Assembly: GCA_949128115.1 (NCBI GenBank)
Contig: OX421963.1
Coordinates: 33,277,979 to 33,341,978, forward strand
Direction: 5' to 3'
DNA from: Anaspis maculata
Taxonomy: Eukaryota > Arthropoda > Insecta > Coleoptera > Scraptiidae
Length of the DNA stretch: 64,000 bases
Shown piece by piece: positions 24,317 through 35,354 of this stretch. A program made the position numbers and the translations under genes. Numbering within the stretch: the stretch's first letter is position 1; the number at the start of each line of letters is the position of its first letter. Under the pieces are notes generated by a model, which made no database searches, was not told where the DNA came from, and worked only from the letters and a program-made list of their open reading frames with translations.

Positions 24317-24947
24317 GTAAATATACTGAGGTCACCGGCGAGACAAAACACAACTGCATTGTCTAGCCAAATTGCGTTGACCTATGCTAATGCAATTTGG
24401 CACTGATTAAATTGACGCATCAAGACTTCGCAATGGAGCAGTGATGCCCCATGTTTTGAATAATTTCGAGTGTGACGTCACAGTTCTTGCCTCAATTCTA
24501 ATTAAAGCAAACAATATATGAACTGTTTGCCTGATCGAAAAAACCTTTTAAGTGCTTTTCACTGGGAAATGAAGCTGTCTCAACTGTGAACATCGATTCC
24601 TAAGAAGTTCCCTAAGAACGAGAGCAGATAATGCGTCCTGTAGAAACTGTTATTCATTTTCATAATACCTAACTGAACTTGTATAAGGCGCTCTAGAAAA
24701 CTTCCTTGTGTAGGCCAAACTTTGAACAGCGATCGCCATTCACACGCAATTGTGCTGCTCTTTTCTATGGACTATGGACTACTTGTTTCTATTTCTGTCA
24801 AAGTACTGCAAGTTTGCTCTTTGTACATCTAATAGCTTTCTAAATATTTCAAGGCAGAGCGTGATTTGTGTGCATATAAATACACAATGAACAAGAGCAA
24901 TATTTTGCCAACTGCGGCTTAGTTTCTGACGTTAACGTGTTTTGCAG
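24317..24947. other. Ankyrin intron, 631 nt
   Basis: GT-AG intron. No exon, RNA gene or clear repeat is seen. Confidence 0.8.
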
Positions 24948-25430
24948 GACGGTTTCACGCCCCTGGCGGTGGCCATGCAACAAGGCCACGACAAGGTCGT
25001 CACGGTCCTCTTGGAGAACGACACCAGAGGCAAGGTCAGACTTCCCGCCCTGCACATAGCGGCCAAGAAGGACGACGTTAAGGCCGCCAAACTCCTGCTC
25101 GAAAACGAACACAATCCAGACGTAACGTCAAAATCCGGGTTCACCCCCCTTCACATCGCCTCCCACTACGGGAACCAGTCGATAGCCAATTTGTTGGTCC
25201 AGAAGGGAGCCGACGTCAACTATGCCGCTAAACACAACATCACCCCCCTGCACGTCGCGGCCAAATGGGGCAAAACCAACATGGTTACGGTCCTGCTGGA
25301 GCAAGGCGCCAACATCGAATCTAAAACCAGGGACGGTCTCACCCCCTTGCACTGCGCAGCCAGGAGCGGCCACGAACAGGTCGTCGATATGCTGCTGGAG
25401 AAGGGAGCTCCCATTAGCTCTAAAACCAAA
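24948..25430 (+). CDS. Ank2: Ankyrin exon: ankyrin repeats 5-9
   Basis: This 161-codon exon (phase 0 to 0) lies between TTTGCAG and GTAAGTGCG. It holds five repeats starting [36 protein letters not shown] and GLTPLHCAA. The unusual [19 protein letters not shown] segment is a signature of ankyrins rather than of other ankyrin-repeat proteins, because the fifth-sixth repeat junction is shortened. There are no frameshifts. GC content is clearly higher than in the flanking introns. Confidence 0.97.
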
Positions 25431-26381
25431 GTAAGTGCGTTTCGTAGCTCATGCCAACGATGTGGCCTGATCGTACGGGTGTGCATGTAGCAAAGGCAAT
25501 AAATCAACTCTGAACTTACACTTTCGTATTAGGTAGGTATACCTATATACTTGCTCCACCGAAATGCGAAAGTTCAAAATTGGAACAAACGGATGTATGC
25601 GCCAAACAGAATTGATGCTTCCCAACTTGAATTCCCAACTTCGTTCATAACATTCAAAAGCTTTCTCGATCGAGACATTTCGGAGTGATTTAACGGGTAC
25701 GCGACCCTTGGAACCTTGTCCAGTACATTTTTCAACCCCTTTTCAAAGAGTAGAAATTCAAAGTTGGGCAAATTCCCAACTCGGCACTCGACAGTGTCTT
25801 GGTTGAATTGCCGGCTTTGGCGCTATGCCATTTCTTTTCATAAAGATATTCCACAAGTGAAATTTGTACCTAATAGGGATCTACTGCAGTATCGAAATAT
25901 GCACAGTCTTGTGATTTATTGATCGAATTATAGTATAGTTTGAAAGTTCAACGCGTCGCAAAAAAAATCACGAATACATACGTTGTATTTATAACAGTGA
26001 CCGCGTGCCCCAGATTCAGTTATCTTTGGTAAACTGTTCATGGTTGTTCTGAGCTTATGTTGCTCACCATCTTGATCTAAGGTCAACATCTGAGGTTCAG
26101 ATTTCAATTGAATATAACATTTAAAGGTATTCTAATTCAGTAGTAAGACTCTTTTCATTTAGTCCTCGATTTAGTCCTAGGCAGTTTGAACCCAAGATAA
26201 GCAGGAAAATTACGTAAACACGATCATGATAAGGCTGTGACTAGGCTGACTTTTTTCGCCGCATGAAGGAACGTCTGTGTAATTTTCATGAGTGAACGGC
26301 GTGTGACTTTTGATTCTTAAAAAAAAGTTTAAACTACTCTCAACAGCAGACACGATATTATAAGGCACGCATTTTCCTCAG
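25431..26381. other. Ankyrin intron, 951 nt
   Basis: GT-AG intron. No coding or RNA feature is recognised. Confidence 0.8.
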
Positions 26382-26658
26382 AATGGATTAGCTCCTCTTC
26401 ACATGGCAGCTCAAGGCGACCACGTGGACGCCGCAAGGATCCTCCTGTACCACAGAGCTCCGGTCGATGAAGTGACGGTGGACTACCTGACGGCACTTCA
26501 CGTAGCGGCACATTGCGGTCACGTGAGGGTGGCCAAGCTGCTCCTCGACCGGCAAGCAGACGCCAATGCCAGGGCTCTCAATGGATTCACACCACTTCAT
26601 ATAGCATGCAAGAAAAACCGGATAAAAGTCGTTGAACTACTTCTTAAGCACGGAGCCA
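26382..26658 (+). CDS. Ank2: Ankyrin exon: ankyrin repeats 10-12
   Basis: The exon starts in phase 0 after CCTCAG and ends one base into a codon (phase 1) before GTAAGT. It encodes repeats starting [18 protein letters not shown] and GFTPLHIAC. The stretch [20 protein letters not shown] is diagnostic of ankyrins. The split serine codon (A|GT) is completed by the next exon at 27439. Confidence 0.97.
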
Positions 26659-27438
26659 GTAAGTTAATCAATATCCTCTCCCACAATTTGCTAATTGACC
26701 CCCTTCCTTCTAATTAATTTCTTGGTTGACCTAAATGCTTTATACATAGAATAATGGCAAGTCGGCACCCTATTATGGAGGCCCGCGAGAATAAATGTCT
26801 CTTTAATGTCTTTGCAACCGGGTTGATTAGCGAAAGGTTGATTAGATGATGCCGTTTTGGCAAAGTTACAAGTTCACTTATCCTCTTTATAAGCACTACC
26901 TACCTAATCCAAGTAAAATCTTGAGTTCATCCGCGAGTGGTCGGTCTGCTTTTGAATTTTTGAATGGGCATGCAGCCGGAAAACGTCGCATCGTCAGAGC
27001 CATCGAGTAGGCCGTGGGGGCTCCTGTAAAGGCAAAGCTTTTAACAAGTTTGAGTAAATAGGTACTATGTAACCTTTAAGAGCCACCTTGGATTGTTGCT
27101 ATTGTTACCCTGGATTGTTGCTGGCCCTTACTGCTCACCAGGTAGTCACTCATGAAATCCACGTAGATACTGTGAAGAAAAACGAGTCAAGACGTCTCAA
27201 TAAATGCGAACTTGTGGACTTTTTATTTAATAAAAATCTCGATAAATTGAAAAAATTGTACTTCATTGGATGTCTGTTTGTTCAAGTATTTATTTTTGAA
27301 TCGGGTACTTTAATTATTGCTTTGAAGTTTGACAATAGTTATGATACATAAAAATGACAAAAAGTTTATACGTGTAGGGAAGACTTGTTTGTTCGATTTT
27401 GTAAAGTAGGTAAGTGGTAATTTTTTTTTATGTTTTAG
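26659..27438. other. Ankyrin intron, 780 nt
   Basis: GT-AG intron with T-rich acceptor. Nothing else is recognised. Confidence 0.8.
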
Positions 27439-27599
27439 GTATTGGAGCCACGACAGAGAGTGGTTTAACACCCTTGCATGTGGCAAGTTTCATGGGATGC
27501 ATGAACATCGTCATTTACTTGCTGCAACACGACGCCAACCCAGACGTTCCAACTGTTCGGGGTGAAACACCTCTCCACTTAGCCGCGAGGGCCAACCAG
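27439..27599 (+). CDS. Ank2: Ankyrin exon: ankyrin repeats 13-14
   Basis: This 161-nt exon (phase 1 to 0) completes the split serine and encodes two repeats, starting [10 protein letters not shown] and GETPLHLAA. It ends at ARANQ before GTACAT. The intron after it is only 54 nt, has no stop in this frame and is a multiple of three, so unspliced RNA would insert 18 residues. Family alignment places ARANQ directly against TDIIR of the next exon, so splicing is the expected normal state. Confidence 0.95.
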
Positions 27600-27653
27600 G
27601 TACATTTATTTTCTATCACCGTCCAAAAACTTGCTAACGTGTTAATTTTCCAG

Positions 27654-28601
27654 ACGGATATAATTAGGATTTTGCTTCGAAACGGTGCACAAGTGGATGC
27701 CAGAGCTCGTGAACAGCAAACACCTCTTCACATAGCTTCGCGCTTAGGGAACGTGGATATTGTAATGTTATTACTGCAGCATGGCGCCAAAGTAGACAGC
27801 ACTACCAAAGACATGTACACGGCCCTCCATATCGCGGCGAAAGAGGGCCAAGATGAAGTAGCCGCGTCCCTCATCGACAACGGCGCTTCGCTCAATTCCA
27901 CCACCAAGAAGGGCTTCACACCGCTCCATTTGGCGGCCAAGTACGGCCATCTGAAAGTGGCCAAATTGCTTTTGCAGAAAGAGGCTCCGGTCGATGCGCA
28001 AGGCAAAAACGGAGTCACTCCGTTGCACGTCGCTTCACATTACGACCACCAAAACGTAGCTCTGCTCCTTTTGGAAAAAGGCGCTTCGCCTTACGCCATC
28101 GCCAAGAACGGCCACACGCCGCTTCACATAGCCGCCAAGAAGAACCAAATGGACATTGCCAATACTTTACTGGAATACGGCGCTAAACCGAACGCCGAAA
28201 GCAAAGCTGGTTTCACGCCACTGCATTTAGCCGCCCAGGAAGGTCACAGTGAAATGTCTGATTTGCTCATCGAACATCAAGCGGATACCAATCACATGTC
28301 GAAGAACGGGTTGACGCCTCTCCATTTGTGTGCTCAAGAGGACAAGGTACCCGTCGCTGAAGTTCTAGTCAAAAACGGCGCCGAAGTTGATGCGGCGACC
28401 AAGAACGGGTACACGCCCCTCCACATTGCCTGCCATTACGGCCAGATCAACATGGTCCGCTTCCTTTTATCGCACGGTGCCAACGTCACGTCCACGACAT
28501 CTTTGGGATACACCCCGCTCCACCAAGCTGCCCAGCAAGGCCATACCAACATCGTCAACGTGCTTTTGGAGAACTCTGCACAGCCAGATGCTGTCACTAA
28601 C
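27654..28601 (+). CDS. Ank2: Ankyrin exon: ankyrin repeats 15-23
   Basis: This is the largest repeat exon, with 316 codons, phase 0 to 0, between TTCCAG and GTAAGA. It carries nine consecutive repeats from QQTPLHIAS to GYTPLHQAA, each about 33 residues with the TPLHxAA turn and the xxVxxLLxxGA second helix. In the family this last third of the solenoid contacts ion channels and transporters and folds back against the first repeats. The sequence is complete and shows strong conservation. Reverse-strand open frames at 27728-28028 are shadows of this exon. Confidence 0.97.
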
Positions 28602-28908
28602 GTAAGAATGATCTTTTTTTGTTTGAGGAGGTACACGTGTGAGCAACATTTGATGCCATAGCTAAGTTTTTTGTGCAATGACACTATATCAACTCATTGC
28701 AATCTCAAATGTATTGTTGGTTGCACTGAAAATCTTAGGCATAGTGCAAAATTTTGCTCACAATAGGTATAATAATCGTAGTCCCACACGCATATGCTTG
28801 CTGGGAATCAACTGTTATTACCTGACTACCTGTTGCCACCATGAGGTGGCTGTATGTTCAGCAAGATGGAAAGATAGCATTAATATTGATTACTAATGAC
28901 CTTTTCAG
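28602..28908. other. Ankyrin intron, 307 nt
   Basis: GT-AG intron. No other feature is seen. Confidence 0.85.
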
Positions 28909-29086
28909 AGTGGTCAAACTCCGTTACACATCGCGCAGAAATTGGGCTACATTACTGTCATTGACACGTTGAAAATCGTCACGACACCTTTGTCTCCAGA
29001 AGGCACAGTGATGGACGAGAAGTACAGGGTGGTGGCTCCTGAAGCCATGCACGAGACTTTTATGTCAGATTCGGAAGAGGAAGGTG
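28909..29086 (+). CDS. Ank2: Ankyrin exon: repeat 24 and acidic linker
   Basis: This 178-nt exon (phase 0 to 1) begins SGQTPLHIAQKLGYITVIDTL, the capping 24th repeat. It continues with the conserved YRVVAPEAMHETFMSDSEEE linker and ends within GG before GTAAGC. The linker leads from the membrane-binding to the spectrin-binding domain. With this exon the window holds exactly 24 ankyrin repeats (1+3+5+3+2+9+1), the standard number for the family. Confidence 0.96.
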
Positions 29087-30033
29087 GTAAGCATCTCGTC
29101 TCATTAAAATTTTCTAGAGAAGGTTCAGGTTAGAAGTTAGAAGTGTTTAGATACCTTTTAGACTAGAGTCGTTTCTAGATAGGTACCGAAAAATAGATAT
29201 TCGGAAGATTCTGTTCGTCAATAGCGGTAGACTAGATCTCCATCATTATACATATTATAATTTTCATTTTAGTGAAAATGTGACTTGAGCTAGAATCAAA
29301 TTCAGATAAAAAAACTGATTGATGTTTTCAGTCTTCTGTAGCATACCTCTACAATACAAATCTTGCGTCTTCGAACTCCCTGTGTAGCTTGCTTTACTTC
29401 TCCAGCAATAACTGGAACTACTCAAGTTTCAAAATACTGAAAAACTTCAGGTTTTGGTTTGAAGCTTTTTATTACCGATAAAATGAGACATTCTGGAACT
29501 CAATAAAATGGAACCAACATTCTTTTCATAGCCACACTACAGGTACATCAATCTCTAACGAATGGAATGATGGTTTTGATAATAACGATTGACCTTTCAC
29601 CTGCAACAAAAAAAAGTCTTGGGGATTCAAAATATCTATTTGCTAGTTATCATGTTGAACTCATTATTATAAGGAGGGTAAATTCATGACTCAAAGACAT
29701 TTGCCAGATTTGTTAACTGAATTGGTCCCAGCTCAAAAGTTACTTTGAGTTTATAGTTATAAGAATTAACTAGAGAGGTAGATAGCGTATCAATGACAAC
29801 GCTGAGCCTGAACCTTCTTTCGTATGTGTTACATGGGCCTTGGCTCGCATGCTTCTCATCATTCATCAGTCATATTACTTTTTACCACATAAATAGCAGT
29901 CCCTAGTCGTCTCGGATGCCACCAGACAAAACTCCCCAATTATAGAAAGAGAACTCAGCTTAAATTGCTATCGTTGTTTCCCAAATTTGTTCCTATAATC
30001 TAAAAGTAAATTTGAATTTGCTCGTAAAAACAG
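29087..30033. other. Ankyrin intron, 947 nt
   Basis: No exon is recognised. Reading through from the previous exon gives only 14 more codons before a stop. Confidence 0.75.
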
Positions 30034-30120
30034 GAGACATTATTTTGGACGGATTCGGTGCAGAGCCGCACCATCGACACGTGTACCTCCCGTATTTCAA
30101 TGGTACGACTTTGCTCACCA
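30034..30120 (+). CDS. Ank2: Candidate optional 29-codon cassette exon
   Basis: This 87-nt segment lies between a CAG acceptor and a strong GTAAGT donor. It is phase 1 at both ends, so inclusion or skipping keeps the frame; skipping joins GG to EDTVL, and inclusion ends in R-EDTVL. The peptide includes GFGAEPHHRHVYLPYFNG, unlike neighbouring sequence and rich in H and Y. The acceptor's pyrimidine tract is weak, which fits a regulated exon. I do not recall this segment in the canonical Drosophila protein. The inference rests on symmetric phase, donor quality and open frame. Confidence 0.6.
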
Positions 30121-30318
30121 GTAAGTCTATCAGAATCTACAGTCTACTCTACACAATCTACACACTGTTTTTTTTTTAATGAATCATACTTGAGTTTTCC
30201 CATAACAAACAACTACTGTGTTCTTGGTCACCTTCATCTTCTTGTCTTAGTTTCCTCTTCTAACACTTCAAATCTAAACCGGTAGCCGAAAGATGATTCT
30301 CAACAATGTTGCTTTCAG

Positions 30319-30583
30319 GAGAGGATACCGTTTTGGGCGATCAGACGTATAGGTACTTAACAGCTGACGAGATGAAATCTTTGGGAGATGATTCGCTTCC
30401 GATTGACGTCACCAGAGATGAGAGGATCGATTCAAATAAAATGGTAAACTCGGTAGAAATGTACCCACCGCAGCATATTGAAGATGCAATCAGTCCTGAG
30501 CATATCCAACAGAACTACGTAGAGTACATCAAGAAGTATACTCCTGATAACGTTGACATTAACAGACATCCGATCAATATAGG
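30319..30583 (+). CDS. Ank2: Ankyrin exon: linker before ZU5
   Basis: This 265-nt exon (phase 1 to 2) encodes the conserved YRYLTADEMKSLGDDSLPID segment followed by VTRDERIDSNKM and a less conserved region ending HPINIG. The acidic linker joins the ankyrin repeats to the spectrin-binding domain. It is directly joinable to 29086 or to 30120. It ends before GTGAGT. Confidence 0.93.
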
Positions 30584-30655
30584 GTGAGTAACGAGTTTGC
30601 GGGGTGGTGGAATTTTGACTAACAGTGTGGTTTGTTTACTCTTGCATTAACTCAG

Positions 30656-30673
30656 GAAGCTGCATTGGAAGAA
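30656..30673 (+). CDS. Ank2: Ankyrin 18-nt microexon
   Basis: Eighteen bases between CTCAG and GTAAGT read G|AAG CTG CAT TGG AAG AA in phase 2 to 2, giving KLHWK plus split codons. It joins the linker exon to the ZU5 start (NFLVSF). Flanking introns are only 72 and 55 nt. Skipping it would also preserve the frame and join G directly to FLVSF, so it may be optional. Confidence 0.7.
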
Positions 30674-30728
30674 GTAAGTTTTTTCTTGCTCATAGCGAAA
30701 TTTTCACTCTACAACTTGTCGGTTTTAG

Positions 30729-30953
30729 TTTCTTAGTGTCGTTCCTCGTGGATGCTAGAGGAGGAGCCATGAGAGGCTGTCGCCATTCCGGAGTCCGCGT
30801 CATAGTGCCACCTAGGTGCGCGTCTAGTCCTACAAGAATCACGTGTCGTTACGTCAGACCTCAACGAACTCCACATCCACCGCCTTTGATGGAAGGAGAA
30901 GCTTTAGCAAGTCGAGTGTTAGAACTAGGCCCGGTTGGAGCCAAATTCTTGGG
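30729..30953 (+). CDS. Ank2: Ankyrin exon: first ZU5 domain, N-terminal part
   Basis: This 225-nt exon (phase 2 to 2) encodes [20 protein letters not shown], the start of the beta-spectrin-binding ZU5 domain, through [20 protein letters not shown] to GAKFLG. The VDARGG segment contains the Asp-Ala-Arg motif known in vertebrate ankyrins to be needed for spectrin binding. It ends before GTAAAT, followed by a 54-nt intron. Confidence 0.96.
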
Positions 30954-31007
30954 GTAAATTACTCATTCGTTGATCTGGTCAGTTTTTGATTATTTGATTG
31001 TCTACAG

Positions 31008-31168
31008 ACCAGTCATCATAGAAGTGCCACATTTTGCTGCACTTCGTGGAAAAGAACGTGAAATTGTCATCTTACGCTCTGACAATGGAGAGTCGTGGAA
31101 AGAGCATTCTGTCGATGCTTCTGAAGAAATCCTGAACGAAGTGCTTCATGACAGTTTTGAAGCTGAAG
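31008..31168 (+). CDS. Ank2: Ankyrin exon: first ZU5 domain, C-terminal part
   Basis: This 161-nt exon (phase 2 to 1) encodes [20 protein letters not shown], then [13 protein letters not shown] and an acidic helix ending EAE plus the first base of a split codon. The donor is GTTGTT, weaker than the gene's other donors. The intron is 64 nt, so retention would shift frame and truncate the protein. Confidence 0.95.
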
Positions 31169-31232
31169 GTTGTTATCACTTTTTCGAAACAAAATTTCCA
31201 GTGGGACTAACGAAATGTTCGTATTCTTTCAG

Positions 31233-31444
31233 ATTTGAATCAACTTGAAGATGTTGCGTCCGGTAGAATAACGCGTATAGTCACTCAAGATTTCCCTCAG
31301 TACTTTGCCGTCGTGTCAAGAGTCAGGCAAGAGGTGCACGCCATCGGACCGGAAGGCGGCATGGTGTCCAGCACCGTGGTTCCTCAAGTTCAGGCGGTGT
31401 TCCCTCAAGGCGCGCTGACCAAGAAGATCAAAGTCGGACTGCAG
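31233..31444 (+). CDS. Ank2: Ankyrin exon: end of ZU5-1 and start of ZU5-2
   Basis: This 212-nt exon (phase 1 to 0) encodes DLNQLE, then [20 protein letters not shown] and [20 protein letters not shown], the conserved entry into the second ZU5 domain. It ends KVGLQ before GTAAAC. The next canonical segment, AQPIDPEL, is on the exon at 37457. Reading through the donor stays open for 33 codons of basic sequence before TAG at 31544, a possible truncated isoform discussed in the findings. Confidence 0.95.
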
Positions 31445-31847
31445 GTAAACCTCTTCAAGCCTCGCAAGGGCGTACCAATGGAAAAATTGCGTAGAATTAC
31501 CGTCAACCACATACCGAAAAAGAAACGATGGTCCTTGATTTGGTAGATGAACTAATCAGAAAACCGTTCAATAGTCTCAAGAGAAAAAGTATCGTGTTAA
31601 AAGATAAAGAAAATTCTAAATTTTATATTTTTCCAGCGTGATTCAAAGTACAATTTTACATAAGTATTTTAGATTATTACCTAGTTGAACTTACTGTTCT
31701 AGTCGTAACCTTTCTAGTCAATTGGCCTAAATCGAACCTCAACCAGTATGAAAGCTCAAGCTCGGTGCCAGAACACTAGATAACGCTTTCATATTGGTAC
31801 ACATTGTTGCGTTCAGTCCAGCCACTTTATTTTATTCAAAAAAAATA

Positions 31848-32638
31848 TATACAACATGGTGATTCAAAAGTGTTGGACCAAAACAATATACGGTATAGAA
31901 TCTTTCATGAAACCCACAAAAAATATTTGAAAAATCTTAGACTTTTTAATTTTTAATTTTGAAAGCTATGGAGTAACAATGGGTCCCGTTAGTCTCTCTT
32001 CTAGTCCCGTTACATCAAAAGGATTTAGTAAACCATTGACGGCAGAATTATAAGCAAGAAATATCAACCACTGGATGTGTATTTATTTCCTGTTTTCTAT
32101 AGAGGACAAGTCATAAACCGCGGAAATTTTTTTCCTTCAAAAATGCCTCTTAATCATTGGATTGGTCCCTCAACCGATGTAGAGCAGCAGATCACACGGT
32201 TTTGTACCAAAGACTTTTTTGAGAAATTGAATATTTTCACTTCATGAATTACCTGCATAGTAAATGGAAATCTAATAGGTACACACCCAGTAGTTGATTT
32301 TTTATTCATGATTCTCCCACCAACAGTTTACTTGAATCTTCTAAAATAACGAAAATAGAGGGCTTCGAAGGACTACCTTTTGACCCTAAACCCTAAAAAA
32401 CAAAAAGTCGAAGAATTGTTTGGATATTTTCTTTGGGCTGCAAGGAAGATTGTTTAGGTTTGTTCCATCAAGAGGTTCCAAACTAGTCAGAGCCAATAGG
32501 AATCAAGAAAATCAGTTGGCAAACTGATTTGGGCGCTTCTTATTGGCTCTGACTAGTTTGAGATTTCTGATGGAACAAACCTTATATTATCATATATGGC
32601 TTTGGTCCGACACTTTTGAATCACCTGTATATACATGG
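31848..32638. mobile_element. Foldback element
   Basis: The left end acatggtgattcaaaagtgt faces the right end acacttttgaatcacctgta, and inner blocks (ttggaccaaa/tttggtccga; gactttttaatt...; gtcataaa) are inverted copies. The element is about 790 bp. Its right half carries an inserted hairpin at 32457-32582. No coding sequence is recognised. Confidence 0.6.
32457..32582. mobile_element. Small hairpin MITE inside the foldback
   Basis: aggtttgttccatca at the left faces tgatggaacaaacct at the right, and aactagtcagagccaata faces tattggctctgactagtt. The stem is about 50 bp per arm with a short loop. Confidence 0.75.
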
Positions 32639-32908
32639 TGTCTTCAAAATAACCTAAATAGAACAGTACTACGATATTATGGAATCTCTTATAAAGCTCA
32701 TAAAACTTAATAATTTTCCAAGTTATGAATGGTCAAAAGATATAATTAATATCGTAATATCGATATAAATAATATTATAAATTAATATCGTTATTACAGA
32801 AGAATCAAAAGATTTTAGAAAACTGTTGATGACAGAATTATGAATAAAATATTAACTATTGGGAGTGTGAGTCGATCATGCATCTATTTTGCTTTTATGC
32901 AGACCACC

Positions 32909-33074
32909 CAGTGACGTAGCCACTTAGCCAGGATTTTCATTTGGATGGGGTCCAAACCAAGGGGTTGAAAAGAAGTGCGAGCGAGGCGAGAAATTTTTCG
33001 AGAAGGGGGTGTTGCTGTGGGATTTGGGGGGTCCGGAACTCCTGGACAACCCCCCCCTCCTGGCTACGTCACTG
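32909..33074. mobile_element. Short MITE with CAGTGACGTAGCCA ends
   Basis: A 14-bp perfect terminal inverted repeat CAGTGACGTAGCCA (32909-32922) and TGGCTACGTCACTG (33061-33074) bounds a 166-bp G-rich element with no coding capacity. Short elements with this terminus are widespread in animal genomes. Flanking sequences are similar (accacc on both sides), but I could not fix an exact target duplication. Confidence 0.75.
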
Positions 33075-33700
33075 AACCACCACCCAATATGTCTCTTTTG
33101 TCTGGTGCGTTCAGTAAGGATTTATTGTCGAAAACAAATCTTCCTGGATGATAGGTTTAGAAAACTACTCATCTTTTCTACATCGGTTGAGAGTCAGCCG
33201 AATGGCTTCAATGGAAATCCAATAATTCTCACAATTCTGTCACCAGCAGTTCACTCGATATTTTGGAATAACAGTACTTTTTTGGAGTGTTCGCAGGACC
33301 ACTCTTTGCCTCTTGATAACTTCAAGAATAAAAGTTGGAGAATTTTTGAAATTTTAGGTGCGCTTCATGAAAGATTCCATTATACCATAGTACCTACTGC
33401 TCTGATGCACTATTTCGGAGACACCCTGACTTCGGACAATTTTGCAGGGGCCTTGAATTTTCTGCTCACGGTTTGATAGTTCTATCAAATGTTACATACA
33501 GTGACTTAAAATCTCTGCCATAAAAAAAATGATTCCTCGACCTTTTTCATAACTTACTGTTCGGGTAAATTTATTCAAACTAATTTAATTTAGGATTTAG
33601 GAGGATTTAGTTTTGAGAGTTGAGAGGTGGGTGTTGTTGGGGTGGTAAAAATGAGTTTTTTTTCCAATAAAAGGCAAACAAATGAAAATGAAGATACCAT

Positions 33701-33921
33701 GGGCCGTATTCATATCTCGCTTTTAAGCTAAAAGCGCATTTGGAGGTGCGCTTTTAGGGGCTGTCCGTTCATATTTGAGTTTTCAAAAATACTTGTTACA
33801 ATTGAACGGCTGTATGTAATTGTAATATGTGATTTTGGACACTCAAATATGAATGGATAGCCCCTAAAAGCGCACCTCTAAATGCGCTTTTAGCTTAAAA
33901 GCGAGATATGAATACGGCCCC
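33701..33921. mobile_element. Near-perfect hairpin MITE
   Basis: The outer gggccgtattcatatctcgc is matched in inverse by gcgagatatgaatacggccc, and the stem continues through aagcgcatttggaggtgcgc/gcgcacctctaaatgcgctt. There are about 80-90 bp per arm with few mismatches. It is bordered by catg/catg-like sequence. It is non-autonomous and probably young. Confidence 0.85.
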
Positions 33922-35057
33922 ATGTAATTTGAAATTTGGGTAGTTGGATACCTCATACCTATAGTAATGCGTATTTGCGCAGATGTATTTTTTCAAAATG
34001 ATCATGTCGAAAATAATTTTTTATTGATTTTCGTCTTAAAATAAATCAAGGAACAATTTTTTGGAATAATGACAGAAGCTTGAGGTCACCTTGTATACGT
34101 ATCTTGAAACCCCCAGTCTGAACGCCTGACATTCAGTGTTAAAGCTGTTAAACTCCACAAAAAGGTCATAACTTTTTCTCAAGATTATCAAACAAAGATC
34201 AAAATAAGTTGCCAAATCGAGCTGCGAAATAATTCCTATACCTGCTCCTACTTTCAAGAATAATACCATACAGTCATACAGATACATTTCCAACTGTTTT
34301 AGGGGGGGGGGGGGGGGCAAATTTGATAAATCATGTATACGAGATGTTGTATGTAGAAGTAAAATGAGATTTAGAAATGAAAGAAGTCAACTACAACGTA
34401 AGATCTCAAAGAATTGAATTGATACTTAAGGGTGTGTATAGACAGGGGGCCAATTTTTGAAAATATACGTAAAGTTACGTATGCGCAAATTTGCGTACGA
34501 AGATTTACGTATACGTTTCCGTTTGCCAATTTTTGAGCAGTGTTCGCAAAACGAAAAACGTTCGAATTGGGTCTTCGTAAATAAACGCATGGTAGACGCG
34601 ACAACGTTGCAAATATCGGTGCATTTTATCTACTCAAGCCACGCCAAGCCTACCAAAGCTTTCAAACGTCAGTTTCTGATGTTCGTGTTTTCATTCAGAT
34701 CAATAAATTTTCATAACCTCCATATTTAACAACAAAGAATACGTCTGGAGACTTCCCCTTGAACAAAATTCAGGAAATGAAAAACGATTACAACATAATT
34801 TTTTCCGTAGGCTTTTGCTTTTCCTGAGCATTTGCTTGCGAACGAACATTTGTTCAGACCGACTTGTGTGTCGTGAACATGAGGTCTTACCTCTCAATGG
34901 GCTGTGTGCCTACAAATGGACACGTCATGATGTGTGGGAACCACAGAGTGTCAAGCCATATAGCCTCTTTCAGATGTAGACGACGCACAATTCGGTTTGA
35001 ACAAACAAAAATTACCTACATTCGTGCGCAAAAAAAATGCTCAAGTCGTACGCACCT

Positions 35058-35252
35058 TAAGCCTGAAAACATACTGGAGCGGTGAGCAACGCGACGATGA
35101 GAGCGGATAGCAAAGCGACGAAAATAACAATACATATTATGTGGGAAGGCGACGCTTCAGTATGTGCGTCCTAATAGAAATATATGTGTGTCTTTTTGTC
35201 GCTTTGCTCTCATTGTCACGTTGCTCACCGCTCCAGTATGTTTTCAGCCCAA
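35058..35252. mobile_element. Hairpin MITE
   Basis: ctgaaaacatactggagcgg at the left faces ccgctccagtatgttttcag at the right, and the caacg..atgagagc..agcaaagcgac block is repeated in inverse. The element is about 195 bp with no coding capacity. Confidence 0.8.
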
Positions 35253-35354
35253 GACTTTGAGCAGGTTCTGTAAAAAGTCGTCATGATGCAATACTTTTGC
35301 TCAAATTTGAGTGTTTTATAATTGCATCTGTGAGATTTTTAATCCAAATAGTGG

